Part shown: positions 59,575 to 64,000 of the stretch, piece by piece
Layout of the letters: each line of letters opens with the position of its first letter
Position numbering within the stretch: position 1 is the first letter of the stretch
Assembly: GCA_002256205.1 (NCBI GenBank)
Contig: NKIW01000006.1
Span: 83,005 to 147,004 of the forward strand
Direction of reading: 5' to 3'
Length of the DNA: 64,000 bases
DNA from: Rhizobiales bacterium PAR1
Lineage (GTDB): Bacteria > Pseudomonadota > Alphaproteobacteria > Rhizobiales > Beijerinckiaceae
Notes under the pieces: model-generated
The model's database searches: none
The model's input: the letters and a program-made list of their open reading frames with translations, nothing else
Told to the model about the DNA's origin: nothing
Program-made: the position numbers and the translations under genes

Positions 59575-60618
59575 ATGGTCACGAGACGCGCAGACACAGC
59601 GACGGACAAAATAATTGCCAACCTTAAAGATGGCCCTTCCTTTTCAGCAAGTCAGCTGGGTCGTTCAAGCTGGGTAACGGCGGACAGTAAGTTCGCCGGT
59701 TTGATGTTAGGTGACTCCTCCACACAGCTTAAGCAGCTACCGGACGAGATCTTCAACGTCGCGGTTACTTCGCCTCCCTACTATTGGGTGCGTGACTATG
59801 GCTACGATGGCCAAGTCGGTCATGAGGAGAGCGTTGAGGCTTACATCGACGCCCTCATGAAAGTGTTTGATGAGGTGTACCGCACCCTGCACCCGGAAGG
59901 TGTTTTCTTCCTCAACATCGGTGATACTTACTACTCGGGTAACGGTCAGCCGCATGGCAGCGATCCGCGAAGCTCGTCTCGTAATTTTGCCCGGAAGAAA
60001 TTGCGCCCAGTTGACCGCAGCGGATGGGATATCCCCAAGAAATCTATGATCGGAGTACCTTGGAAGGTCGCTTTTGCCATGCAGCAGCGGGGTTGGACGC
60101 TTCGCAGCGATATCATTTGGAATCGCGTCAACGCTTTCGTGGAGCCAACTGCGCGCGACCGGCCATACCGACAGTACGAACACGTCTTCATGTTCTCAAA
60201 AAGCCGATTCTATTCATTCGACCGATCGAAATTGGTCGAAGAAGATGTGTGGAACATCCCAATAGAGCGCAACCTCCGCAGCCGTGCAGCTGGCCACAAT
60301 GCGGCGTTTCCATCTGAACTCGCTCGTCGTTGCATTGAGGTAGGTAGCCCTATTGGCGGCCACGTGCTTGACCCTTTTGTTGGATCAGGGACAACAATCT
60401 TCACCGCCTTGGCTCATGATCGCAATGCGGTTGGTGTCGACATGGGGGCGGATTACGTCGATTACATCGAGACCACGTTGCATTCAGATGGCCATCAACC
60501 GACAACTTGGGACGAAGTCAAAAAAAGACTCTCAAGCCCGTCTCCGTTATGGAAGAGTTGGGCTGGCAATAAAACTAATTTCCGCAAACCAGGGACGGCG
60601 AAAATCCCAGTGGAGTGA
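59575..60618 (+). CDS. DNA methyltransferase, TSPPY type (probable N4-cytosine)
   Basis: A 347-residue site-specific DNA methyltransferase with circularly permuted motif order (beta class). Motif IV TSPPYYWV is at residues 65-72 and motif I DPFVGSGTT at 266-274; the target-recognition region lies between. TSPPY is typical of N4-cytosine methylation, though N6-adenine is possible. The ATG has AAGGGA upstream. It is followed by mcrB-like (4-base gap) and mcrC-like genes, so it probably protects host DNA from them. Confidence 0.93.
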   Translation: MVTRRADTATDKIIANLKDGPSFSASQLGRSSWVTADSKFAGLMLGDSSTQLKQLPDEIFNVAVTSPPYYWVRDYGYDGQVGHEESVEAYIDALMKVFDEVYRTLHPEGVFFLNIGDTYYSGNGQPHGSDPRSSSRNFARKKLRPVDRSGWDIPKKSMIGVPWKVAFAMQQRGWTLRSDIIWNRVNAFVEPTARDRPYRQYEHVFMFSKSRFYSFDRSKLVEEDVWNIPIERNLRSRAAGHNAAFPSELARRCIEVGSPIGGHVLDPFVGSGTTIFTALAHDRNAVGVDMGADYVDYIETTLHSDGHQPTTWDEVKKRLSSPSPLWKSWAGNKTNFRKPGTAKIPVE

Positions 60619-60621
60619 CGT

Positions 60622-62241
60622 GTGCGCTATTTCAGCATCGACACCATAATTCATGCGATTGAACGACTTCAAGACTACAAAGCGAATTGGCTCCTTCCGG
60701 CCTTCGTATTTGCGGCAAATGATGTTGGTGTCGATGCTTTCGTTGACATCTCTCAACTCCTCGGCACAGATCGTTTTCTAGATCGTTATTTCAACGGGGC
60801 GCGACTCGGGATCGAGCCGTTTCCTGATACTGGCAATAACCTCCTGCGCCCCCGCCTAAAGGGCATCCCTGCGTGGACGAAGCCACCCTTCGAGGGCGAC
60901 TATATAATCCGGCAAGACACTAAAATGTGGGGCAATCTCTTCTCCTCGCGCGGCTATCGCGAAATGCGGCTTGAGGGGTTGATTGAGGGCGAAAAGGCCA
61001 TAACCCGCCTCACGGAGCGGTTTCAGCCACGGTTTGAAGAGGAAATCCCTGACGACTTCCAGTTTGAGGATTTCTTGGTTTGGCTCTACGCCTTTGAAGG
61101 CTTCCCCGACGAGATTGCGAGTTGGGAAGCCCTACGCAGCTATCTGCTCGGTCAGCTCAACCTTGAAGCATTTAAAGAGCCCTATCTCGGTCGTTTCTCA
61201 CTTTCCGATCTTCCTGTGGAATGGCCTCAAACACTCAACGATCGGCCGACCAATGAAGAATATCTTGCGGCGTTGGCCCCAAACCTCGTCGCCTTTCTCG
61301 CCGATGGAGGCGATCAAGAAGAGGAAATTGAGCCGGAAGCTGCGGAAGGCGGGGTAGCCGGTGGTCTAGCGGATCCCTTTTTGGCTGAGGACAATCCTAT
61401 CTATGCGGCCATCATCCAGGGAATGCAGGCCAAAGAAAGCCTAGCGTTTCTTTTGGCGGGACCGCCGGGTACCGGAAAGACCCGCTACGCTCGGCAGATC
61501 GCTACCGCTATGACCGAAGGCGACAAGGATAGAATGCTCTACCTGCAGTTCCATCCGGCCATTGGCTACGACGATTTCATGGAAGGTTTTAGGCCTATTC
61601 CGGCGGCGGGCGGCGCCGGTGTGAAGTACGATCTTGACGCCCGACTGTTCCTTACTTTTGCTAATCAGGCCGCCAAGGCGGAGAACAAAGATAAGAAATT
61701 TGTCGCGGTCATTGACGAGCTCAACCGAGGCGATGTCGCCCGCATTTTCGGTGAAGCGCTGACATACCTGGAAATTGACTACCGCAACGTCGAGTTCACG
61801 CTGCCCTTTTCTGGCAAGAAGGCTGTGCTTCCGGACAACCTCATCGTCATTGCCACAGCCAATCCATATGATCGTTCAGTGACCGATATGGACGATGCGC
61901 TACTTCGGCGCTTCTGGGTCATTCAGCTCGATCCTGATAGCGCCACCTTGCAAAGTCATCTCCAGAACGAAGGAGTCGAGGAGAACGTGGTAAACCGCAC
62001 TATGCAGGTCTTCAAAACTCTAAATGACGCCTTTCCTAATGGATTCGGCCACTCGAATTTTTTGCGGGTAAAGACCGTCGATGATCTTGCTGCGGTTTGG
62101 TTGAGACGTGTGCACATGGGACTGCGCCGTGCATTACTCCACGACCGAGAGAAGTTCAAAGCCGTTTCCGACGAGATCGAAAACGTCCTGAAGACTACCG
62201 ACGATCCTGAGGAAGCTCCAGCAGCGCCTGACATAGCCTGA
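60622..62241 (+). CDS. McrB-like AAA+ GTPase
   Basis: A 539-residue motor subunit of an McrBC-type restriction system. Residues 1-250 are a variable region likely to recognise DNA. The AAA+ domain has Walker A GPPGTGKT (280-287), Walker B VAVIDELNRGD (361-371), the nucleotide-specificity motif ATANPYDRS (411-419; canonical MTANTxDRS) and DDALLRRF (424-431). The GTG start has GGAG upstream. McrC-like follows after 14 bases. Confidence 0.93.
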   Translation: MRYFSIDTIIHAIERLQDYKANWLLPAFVFAANDVGVDAFVDISQLLGTDRFLDRYFNGARLGIEPFPDTGNNLLRPRLKGIPAWTKPPFEGDYIIRQDTKMWGNLFSSRGYREMRLEGLIEGEKAITRLTERFQPRFEEEIPDDFQFEDFLVWLYAFEGFPDEIASWEALRSYLLGQLNLEAFKEPYLGRFSLSDLPVEWPQTLNDRPTNEEYLAALAPNLVAFLADGGDQEEEIEPEAAEGGVAGGLADPFLAEDNPIYAAIIQGMQAKESLAFLLAGPPGTGKTRYARQIATAMTEGDKDRMLYLQFHPAIGYDDFMEGFRPIPAAGGAGVKYDLDARLFLTFANQAAKAENKDKKFVAVIDELNRGDVARIFGEALTYLEIDYRNVEFTLPFSGKKAVLPDNLIVIATANPYDRSVTDMDDALLRRFWVIQLDPDSATLQSHLQNEGVEENVVNRTMQVFKTLNDAFPNGFGHSNFLRVKTVDDLAAVWLRRVHMGLRRALLHDREKFKAVSDEIENVLKTTDDPEEAPAAPDIA

Positions 62242-62255
62242 GCAACGCGGTCTCA

Positions 62256-63503
62256 ATGGTTCAAATCATCGAACAGCGGGAACGTGATCCGCGCTTTTTT
62301 CAGCGAGATGAGCTCTTTGATCGAAATGGCCGCTCTCTCCTTCTTGCGCATACGCGTGAGCTGAAGAAAATCGAGATGCGCGATCTGCTCGAGGGCATCG
62401 AGCTTCGCGTGAAGGGGCTTATTGGCTACCTGCCGCTCACCCCAGATATCGTTCTGAATCTCGTTCCAAAATTTCCCATCGCCAATTTGTGGCACATGCT
62501 CGAGGTCGCAGACACCGATTATAGCCGCATCTACCCGGTTCTACGATCGTACCAGGCGGCGAATGCAATCCCGCCGCACCAGATGCTGGCCCGAGGCTTC
62601 TGCCACTATCTTAAGTCGATCCTGACACTGGGCCTCGCCCGGGGGTATTATTTGGAGCAGCATCGCGGACAGTACCGGCCCAAGGTCCAATTTGGCCGCA
62701 CTGTATCAAGCTTTCTGGCGCGTGGAGATGAGCTGAATGTTGCTGCCGACTCTTTCGCTTTTTCAAATCGAATTTACCCGAACGCGCTGCTAAAATCGGC
62801 TTGCGTCGCTTTTTTGCATGTGATGCCACGCGGCCCGGATTGGGAAGAAGATCGCAAACTTATCGGCGATGCTCTAAGCGCCTTAGCGATGGTGGCGCCG
62901 GAGCGCATGCAATACGGCGGCCAGGCAGTGGCTGGCACTGTGTCTGCTTGGCTTAAAGACGGATACCGTGGGGCATTAGATGTCTACGCAATGCTGCTGG
63001 GCTTTAGCCGTATCGGCTTCGCATACCAGGCGCATGGCACCGAAATGCCGAGCTTCCTATTTTCTCTTGATGAGATTTTCGAAAGCTATGTTCGGAACAC
63101 CTTCAGGGCAGCACTGGCAGACCAGAAGATCGCTGTACTCGACGGGAACAAGCCACAACACCATGGCAAGCTCTTCCTAGATAATCAGCGCTATCCGACG
63201 AAACCGGACCTAATTTTCCGAAAAAAGAAGGCGGTCATAGGCCTCGGCGAGGTGAAGTACAAACCGGGAATTGAGGAGACCGACAGGTACCAGGTTCTGA
63301 GTCACGTGCTCGCGGCCGGCTGCAAAGTTGGTGTTTGGATTTCGCCCGCAGCTGCGGGGGACGCAGGAGGATTAGTATATGTGGGTTCTGTGGCAACAGG
63401 GGCGAAATTCTATCACTATCAGTTGAACATCGGAGCGGACTTGGACGCTGCCAGTGTTGAAATGGTAGAAAGGGTATCGGCATTGCTACCCGCGCAACCT
63501 TAG
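62256..63503 (+). CDS. McrC-like PD-(D/E)xK endonuclease
   Basis: A 415-residue nuclease subunit. The N-terminal part has GIELRVKGLIGYLPLTPDI and LNLVPKFP; the middle has the conserved FSLDEIFESYVRN. The catalytic core is TKPDLIFRKKKAVIG followed by GEVKYK, giving D318, E332 and K334. It would cut DNA when activated by the McrB-like motor. Confidence 0.92.
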   Translation: MVQIIEQRERDPRFFQRDELFDRNGRSLLLAHTRELKKIEMRDLLEGIELRVKGLIGYLPLTPDIVLNLVPKFPIANLWHMLEVADTDYSRIYPVLRSYQAANAIPPHQMLARGFCHYLKSILTLGLARGYYLEQHRGQYRPKVQFGRTVSSFLARGDELNVAADSFAFSNRIYPNALLKSACVAFLHVMPRGPDWEEDRKLIGDALSALAMVAPERMQYGGQAVAGTVSAWLKDGYRGALDVYAMLLGFSRIGFAYQAHGTEMPSFLFSLDEIFESYVRNTFRAALADQKIAVLDGNKPQHHGKLFLDNQRYPTKPDLIFRKKKAVIGLGEVKYKPGIEETDRYQVLSHVLAAGCKVGVWISPAAAGDAGGLVYVGSVATGAKFYHYQLNIGADLDAASVEMVERVSALLPAQP

Positions 63504-63630
63504 CTTTTATTTTGCTAGAGAATGCCCCCGCTGCCATGAACAAGTCGTATCCGGGTTCCCATACGCTAGCTTAACGGCATCAAGCGTGCGCGGGCCCTCA
63601 ATTCAAGAATTAAGCAACAGCTCATCTAAG

Positions 63631-64000
63631 CTAAATGACGCCGCCACTATCGTGGACAGGCAAGGGCCAGTCACCCATTCGCCAGCAATCAGGCCGCAAC
63701 AAGGCGCGCTGTCGCAGTTCAAATTCGAAAGGCTTTTTACCACCTGCTGGATCAAAGTAACGCCCCACTTGGGCATGGAATGCTTCAGCATCGGCCCATA
63801 GACCCACGTTGATAAAGCGCTTATATCTCGGGTCAATTGCTAGATCCCAAGTGATCCACGGGTAGCTACCATCGCGGGCACATACCTCGCTTAAGAACTC
63901 GCCTGTCATTCGTCGGCGGTCATAAATGGGCAAAGCAGAACGCCATTCTCGCTTGAATTCGTCCTCTTGTCCGAGGTTAATTTTCCAGTCAACAAGCACG
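63631..64000 (-). CDS. Antibiotic-biosynthesis-monooxygenase-like protein (start may be beyond the window)
   Basis: At least 122 residues: LVDWKINLGQEDEFKREW at the start, then SYPWITWDL and FINVGLWADAEAFHAQVGRYF, the layout of a small ferredoxin-like (ABM/Dabb) domain. Function unknown. A GTG lies at 63999 but the frame may continue past base 64,000, so treat it as partial. It is convergent with the mcrC-like gene across 127 bp. Confidence 0.7.
   Translation of the reverse strand, partial: VLVDWKINLGQEDEFKREWRSALPIYDRRRMTGEFLSEVCARDGSYPWITWDLAIDPRYKRFINVGLWADAEAFHAQVGRYFDPAGGKKPFEFELRQRALLRPDCWRMGDWPLPVHDSGGVI

Noticed and set aside
59575..63503. BREX or type I restriction locus
   Set aside because: No PglX/PglZ, HsdR or HsdS features; the genes match a methyltransferase with McrB and McrC.
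54198..64000. CRISPR array or integrase in the accessory region
   Set aside because: No regular repeat-spacer pattern and no recombinase motif were seen on reading both strands.

Overview
The window looks like an alphaproteobacterial chromosome, most likely order Hyphomicrobiales (Rhizobiales). The evidence is high GC, a Fur/Mur-type regulator without CxxC, the order hisB-DUF2628-hisH-hisA-hisF-hisE-coaA, and above all the order dnaQ-coaE-aroE-maf-ppsR / hemE-hemJ-rho-mnmE-mnmG-rsmG-parA-parB. The last of these marks the chromosomal replication origin in Caulobacter and relatives. Family and genus cannot be fixed from sequence reading alone.

Left part (1-26,103), mostly minus strand with the his operon on plus: ybeY (cut by the window edge), phoH, miaB, an acyltransferase and fur; rimI, tsaB, an NfuA-type protein, a universal stress protein, trpS and murJ; a phosphoesterase and hslVU; the his cluster with coaA; an AT-rich orphan Imm8-like gene; adenosine kinase; an Smr protein, mltA and a Tim44-like protein; fxsA and secB; then dnaQ, coaE, aroE, maf and ppsR.

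Origin and partition region (26,104-35,104): the 409-bp gap between divergent ppsR and hemE has DnaA-box-like 9-mers, GANTC sites and inverted repeats, and is the predicted oriC. Genes run away from it on both sides. Two perfect parS 16-mers lie at 30,792 and 32,731 (the second inside rsmG), next to parAB.

Core region (35,090-54,142): holA, lptE, leuS, a YggS protein, a YkuD-type protein, an OmpR-type regulator, a stand-alone cyclic-nucleotide-binding protein, xth, lolA, ftsK, amtB and glnK with a sigma-54 type promoter and a strong terminator, tesB, a UbiH-family hydroxylase, a Trm112-like protein, a LON-domain protein, cnoX, a prolyl-tRNA editing protein and tRNA-Gly(GCC).

Accessory region (about 54,200-64,000), directly after tRNA-Gly and locally AT-rich: a frameshifted tandem deoxyribosyltransferase/TIR-like plus P-loop ATPase gene; an XRE regulator with a large palindromic candidate operator; an unknown lipoprotein; an unknown 229-aa protein; a decayed IS3-type transposase; and a three-gene restriction cassette (DNA methyltransferase, McrB-like motor, McrC-like nuclease). 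It ends in a gene for a small monooxygenase-like protein at the window edge. This looks like a defence island. The ATPase gene and its regulator are the least familiar part.
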